Source of the DNA: Polyodon spathula
Taxonomy: Eukaryota > Chordata > Actinopteri > Acipenseriformes > Polyodontidae
DNA: 64,000 bases
Direction: 5' to 3'
Assembly (NCBI RefSeq): GCF_017654505.1
Contig: NC_054538.1
Location: 53,865,786-53,929,785 of the forward strand
The stretch's first letter is position 1. Every line of letters begins with the position of its first letter. Under the pieces are notes generated by a model. The model worked only from the letters and a program-made list of their open reading frames with translations, did no database searches and was not told the origin of the DNA. Below, piece by piece: positions 1-11,920 of the stretch. Both the position numbers and the translations under genes were made by a program.

Positions 1-323
1 CCCAGAGACAGACTGCAGTTCAAAAAAATAACTATTTTATTATAAATAAACACAAAATGAAAGGGCACAAGGGCCAAAACAAAACAATTTAAACACAAAG
101 AAAGACAAAAAGATCTCCAGGCTGGGCAATGGCTTACCTGCTTCCTCAGCTCCCTCCTCCCCCAAATGAGAAGCAGAGGCCTCCTTTTATATCAGGTGGC
201 TGGGCGTGATCGTTAATTAACCTTCTAATCAACCCCAGCCACCTGAACACAATAAACCCAGGCAGGTAGGGGAAGTTAACCCCATCCCTGCCAATTTAAA
301 GGGCAGAGCTTTGCTCTGCCACA
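1..323 (-). mobile_element. Partial LTR of a gypsy-like retrotransposon
   Basis: Read on the minus strand this begins TGTGGCAGAGC at 323 and runs off the window start. A TATAAAAG motif lies in rc(184-194) and A/T-rich poly-A-signal-like sequence in rc(35-55), which fits U3-R order. The first bases form a perfect short hairpin (GGCAGAGC, AAA, GCTCTGCC). The other end of the LTR is not in the window, so its full length and the presence of an internal region are unknown. Confidence 0.55.
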
Positions 324-646
324 GTGTAAATAAAACATTATAATCCAACAACAGACCCTAAATATCCATGCAGATATTAGGGTGTATACAAATTGTATTT
401 ACATTAATTTACATTTTACATTGAACAAAATAATATTTAAGACTGCTCTACAACAGCCAAAAGGATCACCGTTAGCAACCAGGGCAGCAATGAGTCAGCA
501 AGGTTCTTAAATGATGAGATGTGACCATTATTCAATGATAAGCACTTCCAATTTCTTTGAGGAAGTTTGGAATGAAAATTATGAAACATGGGTTGTGGTG
601 ACACCATAAAAACTTATTGAAATTACATTTTTGTCCTTCTTTCCAG

Positions 647-889
647 ACGAGAAGCCTGACTGCTCATTAGCACGCTGTGAGGTACAATTCTCTCCACGTT
701 GTCCGGAGGACTCGATTTTGATTGAGGGCTATGCCCCACCAGGGGAGTGCTGTCCTCTGCCCAGCCGCTGTGTCTGTAACCCTGCCGGCTGCCTGCGCAA
801 GGTCTGCCAGCCTGGATACCTCAATATCCTCGTCTCCAAGGCTTCAGGGAAACCCGGCGAGTGCTGTGACCTGTACGAGTGTAAACCAG
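647..889 (+). CDS. CRIM1: CRIM1 internal exon (81-codon cysteine-rich exon)
   Basis: Internal coding exon of CRIM1, a type I membrane protein that binds BMP/TGF-beta family ligands through cysteine-rich repeats. A pyrimidine-rich tract and AG at 645-646 precede it and a GT donor follows at 890-891. Its frame opens with two bases of a split codon (phase 1) and closes with one base (phase 1), so 243 bases are read. The translation runs from EKPDC to YECKP and holds the recognisable blocks CEVQFSPRCPED, GYAPPGECCPLPSRC, CNPAGCLRKVCQPG and GKPGECCDLYEC. These match the vertebrate CRIM1 segment between the N-terminal IGFBP-like domain and the first annotated VWC domain. Two CC pairs mark repeated C-terminal VWC-like halves. 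The donor (GTTGGA) is weak compared with the other three exons. The split G joins TT at 1933 to make Val, as expected for CRIM1. Identity is secure; the exon number (probably third) is inferred. Confidence 0.96.
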
Positions 890-1932
890 GTTGGAAGGCC
901 CATTTCTCTTTTACAATATACTTCTAAATAAACACATTTCTAAAGTTTAGAATATTACAAAATGAATTACTTACATGTATTTGTTTTAGTTGTTCTTTGA
1001 AATATAAAATATAGATAGGAAGTTTTTGTTGGGCTGAAAAAAAAAAAAAAAAACTCCCAGGCGATCTGGGAATGTGGATATGTGAGAGAGAGACAGCTGC
1101 AGCACCAGTCAAAGCCTTCAAAGCTAACAGCCTGTCAATCAAGCTGCGTAAGTAGAGACACGTCTGGCAGGTTCACCAGATGAAGTTTGGTGCAGTTTAA
1201 TGATGTAACAGCATAGTTACAAAGCTAAGAAGGGAGGCATAGCACATGGCTGTTGGTGGCTACCCAAAGACCATGACGGGAATCAAACAGCTGATGGAGC
1301 CTGTTATGGGGTTATTGTGGTAATTGTATCATATTTTACCATGCTTATAACAATTGATTTGAAGAGTTCATACTGTTCCATGGAAAGGTGTCTTAAAGCT
1401 CTTAGGCGTGAGTGGAAATTTAGAGATATTTTACTCTACCATGCTTTACCATTCTTCTTTTCATTACAACACAGTCACAATTATTCAATACACTTTACTG
1501 TATTTAATCATCAAATTAAAAGCAAATTACAGTTATGTCTTTTTATTATGATCTTTCAAAGGAGTGTATCAAAGTGACCTGAAGTTCAAGTTTGTTTTAG
1601 GTACCAGATCCATATCTCATCTAAGTACAGGTCATTTAGAACTGAATTGCTTTAGGGCAGAATTGTTGTTCTGAAGTTAATGTTAAAGGCAGAGAAAGAT
1701 TTAAAATAATTAATCATGTATTCTATACACCAAGCTTTGGTGGAAGTCTGGTGACTGGGAAATGACTGCCTTGCCTGGGTTATATAATACTGCGTAGGCT
1801 TGCATCAATGATTAACCTTCGTTATTATGGGTTAGTGGGCTATTACCTACAGTATTTTGACCCTCGAGGTGGGGGGAGGTCAAATTTGTTGATAGCTGAA
1901 CTCATAAATCATGTCTTTTGCTTTCCCTGCAG
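890..1932 (+). other. CRIM1: CRIM1 intron
   Basis: A 1,043-bp phase-1 intron. The donor is GTTGGA and the acceptor is CCCTGCAG. It has a poly-A run at about 1037-1053 and no coding or repeat signal that I can identify. Confidence 0.85.
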
Positions 1933-2053
1933 TTTTCAGTGTGGACTGCAGCACAGTGGAGTGCCCTCCTGTTCAGCAGGTAGTCTGCCCAACTGACAGC
2001 TATGAAACCCAGGTCCGACTCACTGCGGACGGCTGCTGCACTCTGCCCACAAG
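1933..2053 (+). CDS. CRIM1: CRIM1 internal exon (about 40 codons)
   Basis: Second CRIM1 exon in the window. The acceptor is a pyrimidine run ending in CTGCAG at 1927-1932, and the donor is GTAGCT from 2054. It enters in phase 1 and leaves in phase 2 (last bases AG). The product reads VFSVDC, then TVECPPVQQ, then CPTDSYETQVRLTADGCCTLP, ending in a split Arg codon completed by the G at 2995. The spacing of the cysteines (C, C, C, CC) continues the cysteine-rich ectodomain between the IGFBP-like module and the first VWC. No stop or frameshift is present, and the 121-bp length fits the phase of both neighbours. Alternative frames give only short meaningless peptides. Confidence 0.95.
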
Positions 2054-2994
2054 GTAGCTTAATTCACAGAAATCTACAATCGCACGCGTAGTTATCCTCA
2101 GTGTCAGTTCCTGATGGCTGTAAACAGTGTACATTTTTGTTTACCCCAGAATTTTCTTTGTTTGTTTGAGATGAAGTGCCCTTCTAAAAAGGCTTTTCTA
2201 ACACTCACTTTTAAACAAAAAAAGGTCTGTTTACAGCCACTAGGAACCAATTAAGAACCACTGAAGGCAGTGAAGTGTTTTGTGGTTTAAAACCATTGTT
2301 GTGGTATTATCAGTCACTATCTGTGTTGGTTTAGTTTAATTCAAGAAACTGAAATACAACATTATGTACACTGTTTTTTTCCTGGCACACACAGCACAAG
2401 TAACCAACATTTCAATTATGACCAAATTTAAACAAGTGTGGCAACTAATTAGAATTGATGTAAACCACAGTGTCTTGCATTAAGGGCACCAGTTGTATGA
2501 AAAAACAGAATAGATGCTGTCCCAGTGAAGGGTCGATTTAATTTGTTTGCCCTTAGTTATAAACCAGTCAACACTGGTTACAGTTAGTTTTTTTTTTTTT
2601 TTTAAATAGCCCCAATGTAGTTGTTTAAAGAGGCTATCAGTTAGCTAACACTATGTAACACAATTTTTGTTCCTGGGTAGTAAGTGTTATTTCCTAATTG
2701 CTTATGCCTCAAAAGTATAGAAAATGGCTATTATTCCCCACAAACTTTGCTTTTGTGACCAGGACAGTGATATTTCAAAATATCACTATTTCCAATGGGA
2801 AAACGGGCAAATGTGTGTCTTTTTGTTCACATAAAGTCAGAAAAAAACAACATTGGGTGCTGGTGCACTTATTGAAATGTATTGTTACTGTGGGGAAACA
2901 ATGAGCGATGTTGCAGGAAGGAGCATCTGGAATCTGAGTAATTTTACTGCATTTTATGAATTACAAAAGTATAAATCTACATTGTTGTTCACAG
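2054..2994 (+). other. CRIM1: CRIM1 intron
   Basis: A 941-bp phase-2 intron with donor GTAGCT and acceptor TTCACAG. It contains a T-run near 2589-2604 and the left end of a DNA transposon at 2649-2853. Nothing else is recognisable. Confidence 0.85.
2649..2853 (+). mobile_element. Solo left end of the 50-kb-type DNA transposon
   Basis: This 205-bp block is nearly identical to 50071-50275, from CACTATGTAACAC to the run AAAAAACAACAT, and the match stops sharply there. It is preceded by TAA (2646-2648), compatible with the TWA-type 3-bp target seen at the full copy. No right end is found nearby, so it is an end fragment or a deleted copy. A 20-bp near-perfect palindrome at about 2768-2787 is specific to this copy. 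Confidence 0.8.
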
Positions 2995-3116
2995 GTGCGA
3001 GTGTTTGCCGGGGATGTGTGGTTTCCCCCAGTGTGCCTCAGGAACTGTACCCCGCATCGTCTCCCGTGGCGACAGCTCACCTGGCAAATGTTGTGATATG
3101 TTTGAATGCGTCAATG
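2995..3116 (+). CDS. CRIM1: CRIM1 internal exon (about 40 codons)
   Basis: Third CRIM1 exon here. It follows a TTGTTCACAG acceptor and is followed by a strong GTGAGT donor at 3117-3122. It enters in phase 2 (one base completing Arg) and leaves in phase 1. The peptide reads CECLPGMCGFPQC, then GTVPRIVSRGDSSPGKCCDMFECVN, closely matching the CRIM1 family. The last base G joins AA at 55225 to give Glu, so the frame is kept across a 52,108-bp intron. Together with the previous exon it forms one VWC-like cysteine-rich repeat. A broken transposon end lies about 140 bp upstream (2649-2853) without disturbing the acceptor. Confidence 0.95.
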
Positions 3117-3421
3117 GTGAGTGTTTAAGTATAGTAACAGTTGTTAAGTTATGTATCTATGATAAAGCAATGTTTTTCTTGGTTATTTGTCCACAATTTG
3201 TCTTTTCTTTTATTGTGTGTTTTGTGTAATGCTATCGCTTTGTACTGGTCCGCCATTTAAAGCACATAACAAAAGCAGGTTAAATATCTCAAGCCTTCCC
3301 TGGAAGGCACCACCCTGTCAGGGGGTGGGTTTGGGTGAGGCAGCAACTTTATTTCCCATGCATATCCAGTCCTTTGCCTTGTTTTTTAGACTGTAAAGGT
3401 GCATAGTTGTTGTTGTTTTTG

Positions 3422-3475
3422 TTATTTAATTATTTAGCAGATGCTTTTATCCAAAGCAATTTACAGAAATTAAAC
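3422..3475 (+). repeat. Fish-type interspersed repeat fragment
   Basis: The stretch TTTAGCAGATGCTTTTATCC followed by AAAGCAATTTACAG is a short motif I recognise as widely dispersed in ray-finned fish genomes. It supports a fish origin. No boundaries or coding sequence accompany it. Confidence 0.5.
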
Positions 3476-4064
3476 CAAATATAAAAATAGATCAGTTACA
3501 GGCAATACAAATGCAAAACAACACCTATGTATACAAAAGAGCCAGCAAGAGGGGAAGAAGAGTGAAGAAAAGGCATAACAATTCAGCCAGTAGAGGATGA
3601 GCGGAGAAGGCGAGAGGGAATATAAGGAGACGCGGGGGATTGGAGACAGGATGGGGCAGTATGATAAATAGATAGGCAAGAGCAAAGGTCTTAAATTGGA
3701 TGTATGGTGGCTTTGTAGATAGCAGACACCACTAATCTAATTCACTTGACCTAATCTGGATTCAAATCCAGACTGCCAGAGATGAAAGGTTAGCACATTA
3801 ACCCACTTTGCCATTGTATTTTAAAATACACTAGACCCCTTCCCTTTTCTTAGGGGAGATTAAATCCCCTCACAAGTTTCCTCAATAAGCTGCCTGTGTT
3901 CTATAAAGCTAGCTGTATCTCAGCTTTACATTTGACTTACATGGTATCTCCAGTCAGTGCAATATAATATAGTACTATGTTAGAACAGAAGAAATAAAGC
4001 TTTTCCTTCTTCAGGCATTATTACAGTAAATACCAGCCTATGATCTGGGTAGCTTCAGGGGTGC

Positions 4065-4427
4065 TGTCAGACCAGAAAGAAATGCAACACACAGCAACTG
4101 CGGGCCAAACTGAGATGCTACGGCGCTCAGCTTTTATTAAATAATAGAAACAAATAGTTTAAACAAAAACACAAAAGAAAAGGGCACGTTGGCCAAACAG
4201 ACAAACAATAACAAGTATTGTACTGGTTTAATAACCAGCACGCCTAGCAATTGTTATTTTCTTCTATTTTACCTCTCCCTACTTCCGTTCACTAGTCCTT
4301 GAACACTCTCCTCCCCATGCGGCCAAACTGCAGATCTTTGTAGTGGTGACCAAGGGATCAGCTAGCTGTCAATTATTGTATTATCCCTCGGTCACATATT
4401 GCCCAGGTTTACTATGGATGTGTGACA
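4065..4427 (-). mobile_element. Solo LTR (about 363 bp)
   Basis: The block begins TGTCAGACC and ends TGTGACA on the plus strand, so it has TG...CA ends on both strands. The flanks are GTGC and GTGA, a possible imperfect 4-bp target duplication. A/T-rich TTTATTAAATAATAG sequence near 4131-4145 gives a poly-A-signal-like motif on the minus strand. No second LTR or coding internal region adjoins it, so a solo LTR is the simplest reading. Confidence 0.45.
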
Positions 4428-5643
4428 GTGAGCTAATTATATATTATGTAGCTGATCAGTTATGCATTTCCACAAGGTATTTAAAATAAACACAAAATAA
4501 CATGGCGGGTGGCACCTGGCTCATCCTGCCAAACAATACATAAACAATACAATAAATCAGAAACAGCGCACAAATATACATAGTGGCGGGGCTCTCTGTC
4601 ATACAGCCTCAAGGCGAGTTTGCTGACTACTGAGCCACAAACATTCCCCTGGAACCAACTGTCTGTAAGTTGCTCTAGGTACCAGCATTGGTACCATAGC
4701 CAGAATAAGGCCTGGCTGAGATGATGTGGTTCTGTAAGTGCCCTTGGGGTTACTATTCAATACATCTGTTAATTCCCATTCTAAACCTGCTTGGAAAAAT
4801 CCTGCTTTCTGATTGGTTAGCTGCGTTCTGTTAGCCATATGTTAATCCCACACAACCTTTCAACGCAGACGCATCACCAAAAGCTTTGAATTAAAGTGCA
4901 TATGCCATTATTCTATAACGTTTAATATCTGTAAATTATCATTAATTTAAAAAAAAAAGACAGACCCACAATGAAATTTTTATCTTTTTAATGGAGAAAA
5001 CATTTGACGAATGGTGTGAAGATCAATTTTAAAAAATACATAAAAGCTTTTGGGCTGTGAACATCATAAAAAACTGGCTTCAAAAAAAGAAACCTGTTAC
5101 CTTTCCTTTTACTTTCTCAGGAATGTTATGCTTCCGTAAGAAATAAAGATGGAGAGCTGGTATCAGTCTCTTTTTGAATGATCCGCCGTACAGCTGAAAA
5201 GTTAATTTAGCAAAAGATGCCGCGTTTAACACAGCTAACAATGTATTTGTCGCAGTAATTAAAAAACTGAGACAAAGTGGAAAGTACAAAGCAACACACT
5301 ATCCACCAGTAACATCTGCAGACCTGGAGACGCTAAAGAAAATAAATAGGGTTAGACTTATTTATAAGATTTACAAAGTTTTATATATGGCCATTAATAA
5401 ATTAGTATAATAGGTTAATGTAATTGATATGCAGAAATGTACTTAACATTTTAATAAATACATGCTATATTTACAATTAAACATATGTTAATATATACAA
5501 ATAAACATGCTTAAACAAATTTGGTTTACATTACACTGGAACTATTTTTTTGTGTGCAGTGACATTTACTGTTATTGAACATATTTTTTGCTGTGTTAGT
5601 TTAAAAAGTAAATAGTCTTTTTAAATTTGATTAAGGCACTGCA

Positions 5644-5714
5644 GGGGGTGGGTTAACATGAGATAACCACACACTGAGGGTTAAGGGCGGTTCTCTCATG
5701 TTAACCCAACCCCT
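5644..5714. repeat. Long hairpin-forming inverted repeat
   Basis: The arm at 5644-5663 (GGGGTGGGTTAACATGAGA core) is repeated as a reverse complement at 5694-5714, differing by one extra base. The loop is about 30 bp. No larger element could be bounded around it. Confidence 0.7.
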
Positions 5715-6529
5715 GTCATACCTGAATGCTTCAATGGGAGGTTGTGTTGCTTGTGAAGCCTTAGCATTTTTCCCAACAAGTCTGAAAAACTACAGTAATT
5801 GGATAAGAAAGTGCAATAACAAAAGGGCCGTCACAAGCTGTCTAGTTTTCCACTAACCACAGCTCTGACAAGTTCTCGCTCAGAGGCAGCGGCATCATTT
5901 CAGAAAAATTGAGGGGCAAAGTTGTGTCTTTGTTGATCATTCTCTGTCCCAAATAAATGAATGAGAGAAAAAACAAAACAAACAAAAAAAAAAAAACAGT
6001 AATTTACAACTAGTTTTGTCAACATTGTTCTTATTTTTAAAATATATTATACAAAATATGCAATGCAAGTATTTTTAAAGCACGGCACTGGTTTATATAA
6101 CAAATTCGAAAATGTCGTTCCACTAAGTCTGATTTCATTGTAACAAAGTGTGTAATGTTACAGTCGTCATTTTCACTGAAACATTTCATAGTTACATACT
6201 GTAACTTTGGCTGCATTAAACAAATAGCGGTACAACATCATTTTTAAAAATCGTTTTAGATTTTAGACTGGACATTAGACTACTCTTATTTCAGATCATT
6301 GAACAAAAATCAATAAAAAAAAAAAATAAATAAATCATGTATTGCATGAGCTTTACACAAAGAGCCTGGGGTAAGAAAGCAGTTTAACTCTATTTTAGAG
6401 CATCCACCCGAATACATCTTTGTATCAAATATAAAGCAAGGAACATGTACTGCTAAACAGATCATTGAGTAAACTAAAACATTTCGGTTAGCTAATTGAC
6501 CAAAATATCACTCAATCCCTAATCCCCAG

Positions 6530-7100
6530 TAGCTGTAGGGGGTATGTTTATACCCTTTTCATGCACAAAAATAACCTTTTTATTTGGCGAACTAATAGCA
6601 ACATTTGCATATACAGCGGGAAGATTAATGTACTTTGACATATGAGCAAGTGATTCAAGAGACAAATCAAACAAAAATGGTGGCAGTGGACAGCCCTGTC
6701 TTGCACCATGAGAAATACAACATAAATCAGATAATATTCTGCCAGTAGAGACCCTTGCAGAGTGGTTAGAGTATAAGACTTATAAGACTCATCTTAATAA
6801 AGTTAGGGCCAAATGCAAATTTTTCTAATACACACAACAAATATTGCCATTCCAAGGCTTTTTCTGTGTCCAGAAACAATATTCCACTGGGAGAATCTCA
6901 TTTATCACTATTGGAGATCACATGTAGTAACTGACTTTTAACAGAACCATTCGACTTTTAATAAAAACAATTTGATCGGAATATATCAATTTGTCCACCA
7001 GTCTCTGCAAAATGAGACGTAATCACTGGGGCGTACATTTTTGTGTCGCTATTAATCAGAGAAATAGGACAATAGCTGGCACATTCACTGAGATCTTTGC
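6530..7100 (-). pseudogene. L1/Tx1-type LINE reverse transcriptase fragment
   Basis: Broken minus-strand remains of a non-LTR retrotransposon polymerase. In order on the minus strand I read YCPISLINSDTK (about 7075-7030; family motif YRPISLLNxDxK), then LFLDTEKALEW (about 6880-6850; palm motif A, with the catalytic Asp in LD.EKA), FGPNFIK, then HGARQGCPLPPFLFDLSLE (about 6710-6655; family motif RGTRQGCPLSPLLF). These are the hallmark blocks of L1-clade RT. The copy has stops and shifts between blocks, lacks the FADD catalytic box and has no endonuclease. It is an inactive internal fragment. Confidence 0.75.
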
Positions 7101-7633
7101 CTGATTTGGGCAGTGAATGATATTAATTTTTAAAGAAAACCGGAATTTAAAGAAACTACAAGAATCTAAAGTCGAAATGAGGTCAAATTGAATACCCAAA
7201 ACACATAACACAGCCCTAGACATGAGCCTAAATCTCATCTTCAAACTGTTACCTTTTCTTTAGAGCATACATATATAAATAATGTTACCTGGGCATAAAG
7301 AATATTAATAGTTTCTTCCACAAGTCAATCCCTCCTTGCTGTCTTGTTGTCGATTAATTTCTTCAGTTTTCCACCTGCTGTGGTAAACAAGACATTCCCC
7401 TTTGACTCATCATGGAGTCCATACAGTTATACTATTATCGAAATAATAGAATGCAATGCAATTCTGTGCTGTTGGTGCACTGGACAACGATGAGCTAGCA
7501 ATGAAAAATTAATGAATGCTGCTGACTCCTCGAGATTCTGAGATCGAGCAATTACATCACATCGCAACCATCGGCAGTTGCTATGTTTGTTTTTGAAGAA
7601 AACTTTGACCATCTGACATGTGATTATATTATC

Positions 7634-7650
7634 GGGGGGGGGGGGGGGGG
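7634..7650 (+). repeat. Poly-G tract (17 G)
   Basis: An uninterrupted run of 17 G. It is potentially quadruplex-forming or a sequencing-sensitive homopolymer. Confidence 0.9.
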
Positions 7651-7829
7651 AACCAAGGTCTGCAGAGAGGAGTGAGGGTGGACAGGGGGGCAAATGACAC
7701 CCCTGCTCAAAGGCACAGCATTTGTTACAGAAATTGGCCCATACACCAAACAACATAGTAAATTTATTATTTTATTAAAAAAAAAAAAGAAAAAAAAAGA
7801 AATGAAAAACAGCATGCTGTCCACATTTG

Positions 7830-9050
7830 TTAATGTTTATATTTAGTTTTTAAGCCTCTCATTAGTAGGAAGTTAATTTGCGGTACTGTAATTGTGGCAT
7901 TCTTCTGGGGGAATGATTAAGTTCCTCATTTCACCTCCACAATTTAAGAGTGTTAGCATTAATTATCAGGCTTTACCTTTGTAGTTGACCTTGTCTGTTC
8001 TGTTCCTTCACAAGACAATGCTCTCTAATAGGGTTTATTTTGCTTACTTGGCTGATGTGATTTATGTGTGACTGTCCACCAAAAGTCATTGATTAATACA
8101 CTTACTGAGTTGCTGGGATTGACTAAGCATAAACGTCAGTCAAAACTGAGTCTTTTGTTCCATAGTCGAAGGTTAAACAAGTGAACTGATCTTGTACTTA
8201 CTAAGTTTGCCACGATTATCGTTTAGTACTGTATTTACGATATTGTATTGTTGCAATACTACTTATGATATTTAAAAAGAACGCAGCATACGATAAAAAT
8301 CGAACAGTTTGATCGTGATTGTGGGAAATGATCTGGCCACATTGCCATCAATAGCACCCTGTTTGTGATCTAGTGAGATTTCAATTGAAACAGGGTTAAA
8401 CATCATTTAATTCACCATTTTGTGATGCCAACCAAAGGAAATGATTTTAAACATCAGCCTTCTTAGAAATACTGAGCACTTAAGAGTCCAAGATTAAAAA
8501 TAAAGGAAGGGGCGTTAACCTGCAGAGGGAAGATTTTTTTTACAATGGATCAACCTGAGTGGGAAACTGTCCCCCGAGGCAGCACTTCCACTGACACAGG
8601 TTACACAGGATAAAGTACCTGGCCTGGCAGTTTAAATAACAAAAAAATTGATTCCAAGTTTGGGATTGTTTTTGAATGAAAAAAAAAAAAAATTGTTTGA
8701 TAGTTCATCGTTGTTCAGAACCAGTTGAAGATGGTACGCCTATTTGCATGGCCTGTGATAAACAATTGTCAATCATTCACTTTCATATTAAATAGTAGGT
8801 TGATAAGTTTCTTAGTAAGTCCAACTCTGTACTAGGTATTTTATGCATTGAAGAAATATGAATTACGTATGATATTTAAATTTAACACATAAAGAATCCA
8901 CTCAGCAATTTTGATGCATATCTTGAGTTTGCATGTTACCAAGCTTCTAGAACTTCTTTGGTTCCTGGCATCTCAATGGTCATTGGAGCCTGCCTGGGAA
9001 ATGGCATAAACACATAACTAATAAGTCTGGGTTTTCAGTTAAAAAAAGAA
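7830..9050. other. Intronic sequence without recognisable features
   Basis: AT-rich unique-looking sequence with several short poly-A runs. I see no coding, RNA or repeat signal. Confidence 0.6.
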
Positions 9051-9084
9051 AAAACAACACAGGGTTGAATCAGTGACTTCCAAT

Positions 9085-10233
9085 GCATGTTTGTGACTGG
9101 TGAATAAGCGACTGGATACTGGACACGGTCAATTATTAAGAAGTGGAAGGTGTATGGCACCACCAAGACCCTGCCTAGATCAGGCCATCCCTCCAACCTG
9201 GATGACAGAGCAAGAAGGATGCTGATCAGGGAGGCTACCAAGATGCCAACGGCAACTTTGCAAGAGCTGTAGGCTTTTATGGCAAAGACTGGTCAAAGTG
9301 TGCATGTGACAACAATATTCCAAGCATTCCACAAATCTGGCCTGTATGGTTGGGTGCCAAGAAGGTAGCCATTACTCAAGAAAGCCCACCTTGAATCCCT
9401 TTTTGAAGTATGCAACACTCTGTAGCCATGTGGGAAAAAGTTTTGTGGTCTGACGAAACTAAAATGGAACTTTTTGGCAAGTGCAAAGCGTTATCTTTGG
9501 CGCAAACCCAACACAGCGCATCACCCAAAGAACACCATCCCTACTATGAAGCATGGTGGTGGCAGCATCATGTTATGGGGGTGTTTCTCATCTTCAGGGA
9601 CTGGGGCACTTGTCAGGATAGAAGGGAAAATGAATGGAGCAAAGTACAGAGAAGTCCTTGAGAAAAACCTGCTGCCCTCTGCAAAAAAGCTGAAACTGGG
9701 ATGGAGATTCACCTTTTGGCATGACAACAACCCAAAGCACACAACCAAAGCTACACTGGAGTGGCTAAGGAACAAGAAGGTAAATGTCCTCGAGTTGCCC
9801 AGTTAGAGCCCCGACCTAAATCCAATCGAAAATTTTGACATGACTTGAAGATTGCTGTCCAAAAACGCTCCCCAAGGAACTTGACAGAGCTTGAACAGTT
9901 TTGTAAAGAAGAATTGTCAAATATTGCCAAATCTAGGTGTGCAAAGTTGGTAGAGACCTTTCCTAACAGACTCACAGCTGTAATTGCTGCCAAAGGTGCT
10001 TCCACCAAGTATTAACTCAGGGGGGTTGAGACTTATCCAATTATGATCTTTCAGTTTTGTATTTTTAGTATATATTTTTTTCTCCATAAAACCTTTTTTT
10101 CCCTTAACAATTTGGAGTATGATGTGTAGATAAGTGTTAAAAAAATCCTCATTTAAATGCATGAAACTCGGAGGCACTGACACAACAAAATGTGAAAAAA
10201 GTTCAAGGGAGTGTAGACTTTCTATAGGCACTG
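9085..10233 (+). mobile_element. 5'-truncated Tc1-like transposon
   Basis: Remains of a Tc1/mariner element on the plus strand. The 3' terminus ends GGCACTG at 10233, as in Tc1 inverted repeats. The matching 5' terminus is not found, so the left side is deleted. The transposase relic within it is listed separately. This copy is clearly more diverged than the two at 13.3 and 23.4 kb and belongs to another Tc1 subfamily. Confidence 0.8.
9120..10014 (+). pseudogene. Tc1 transposase relic
   Basis: A cut-and-paste transposase of the DDE/D family, now disrupted by several stops and shifts. Readable blocks are the helix-turn-helix region (SIIKKWK, LPRSGHPSNLDDRARR), then [38 protein letters not shown] and [17 protein letters not shown] (second catalytic Asp), then SPDLNPIEN (third acidic residue) with a stop just before it at about 9804. 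It ends with KGASTKY and TAA at 10012-10014. The 9474-9806 portion is still open. It cannot make a working enzyme. Confidence 0.8.
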
Positions 10234-10239
10234 TGTATA

Positions 10240-11920
10240 TGTATTCTGTTACTGTGTTTATTTGCTTCACAGCCATATTGTTTGTGATAAATTAAGCAAA
10301 TAATAATAATGTTGGTTTTGTTTTTATTGTAGGACCAATTTTTTGTACAGTAGTTGACTTGCAATTTTCCTCACAGAATACTGTTCCCTGTGAAGGGTAA
10401 TTATAGATAAACAATCTTCATATGTTATCTCCTTCCTTGAAGCCATGGTAACTCATTTATCTTACACTTCTCTTCTACCCTCTTTCAGACTCCCCATTTA
10501 AAAGAACGAGCAGCTAATTGCCCAACCAATCAGCTACTGGCTTGTTCCAAATTTTCACACAGCTTTTCTCAATTAGTTCAGGCAATGGTTTATGTGTGTG
10601 TGTTTTCCTTTCTTAGTAGAAATTCAGTAAGATTTGCAGGTGTTCCTATAATTTTGACTGCCATTGTGTGTGTGTGTGTGGTTTCAAAATATGAATTTCT
10701 TTCTCCATTTAGATTTTTTTTATATAGACATATAATTAATGTATTTAAAAATGATATGTAAATATTATAATTTAGCTATTAAATATGATATTTATGTATT
10801 GATATTTAGTATGATAAAAATCAGCAGTTAATTAAAATCTTTCATCGAAATAATCTTATGGTTATAATTAGTTTAATTGAAACAGTATTCAAACTGCTGT
10901 CCATATAACTGATATTTTTTAAATCCACAAATTACCTTTTAAAAGTATTTAAATCTCATAATCATTTACAAGCATACTGTAATCTAGAGCAAAGATATAG
11001 AATTTAGAGTTTTCAGTCATAAAAAATTGATAAGTAGATTAATAATTATTAATACTCAGATAGTTTGGAGTCCCCACTTGGATAGTGCAAAACGACTCTC
11101 ACACACTGCTGTGTGTGTTTGTGCAATATAAGTACACTATGCCAGAACATTATGTGTAACTGGTATAAAATAGTTATAGTAATTAGGCTGCTTAACTGTG
11201 CTTTCAATTTTTTATCAATATAAAACTTTACCAGTTCATAATCCTTTATATAAATACCCCTCACACAGTTAAATAGTATTGAGTGGCACAAGTCCCCTAG
11301 TAACTATGAAATTGTATGACCAATTACCTGCAAAAAATCCCAAAGTAGTAAGTAGACATGCCGATTTGGATGAAGAACAATTAAATGAACTGGAAGATAG
11401 CAAAAAAAATAATAAAAAAAGAACGCACACATACACTGTACATTATCTACCCCTTTCAGACACATATGTTCAAAAATTACTGAAATCCGAGACGTCGTTG
11501 CATTTATTTTTATTCCTCCTGTCTGCACTGTCAGTGATGGGAAAAAAGAAAATAAAAAACTCAGTGTTGTCTCAACTCTGCTCCCTGGTGTATCTTTTCA
11601 ATGGCAATGTTCACAATATCATATATACAGATGTACTTTCTGTTGCATGTTTCAGTTAAATTTTACTCAGCTTAACTTAGCGTGTAGTTCAGAGTTATAA
11701 ATGGGACCACTTTATTGGAGTAAGGATACTTAATAAAACAAAACTAATAATTATTTGCCCTAAACATGATTTATGCTTTTTTTTTTCTCAACTCCACTGT
11801 TTCACCTGGATTATAACTGCAATAAGACCCTTCACAATGTCCATATACATTGAATATACAGACTTCTCAGGGGTTAGAGGCTTCATCTCATGCCTCAATG
11901 TATACGGACAGCTAGTAGTT
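10240..11920. other. Intronic sequence without confident features
   Basis: AT-rich sequence with a short TG repeat at 10667-10680. An open frame at 11279-11659 was examined and not accepted as a gene. Confidence 0.5.

Noticed and set aside
9521..10008. Minus-strand open frames over the first Tc1 relic
   Set aside because: Shadow frames opposite the transposase.
11279..11659. 126-codon open frame with a polar N-terminal half (DLDEEQLNELEDSKKNNKK)
   Set aside because: It faintly recalls the start of Crypton-type recombinase domains, but the second half is low-complexity hydrophobic and no catalytic residues follow. Not enough to call.
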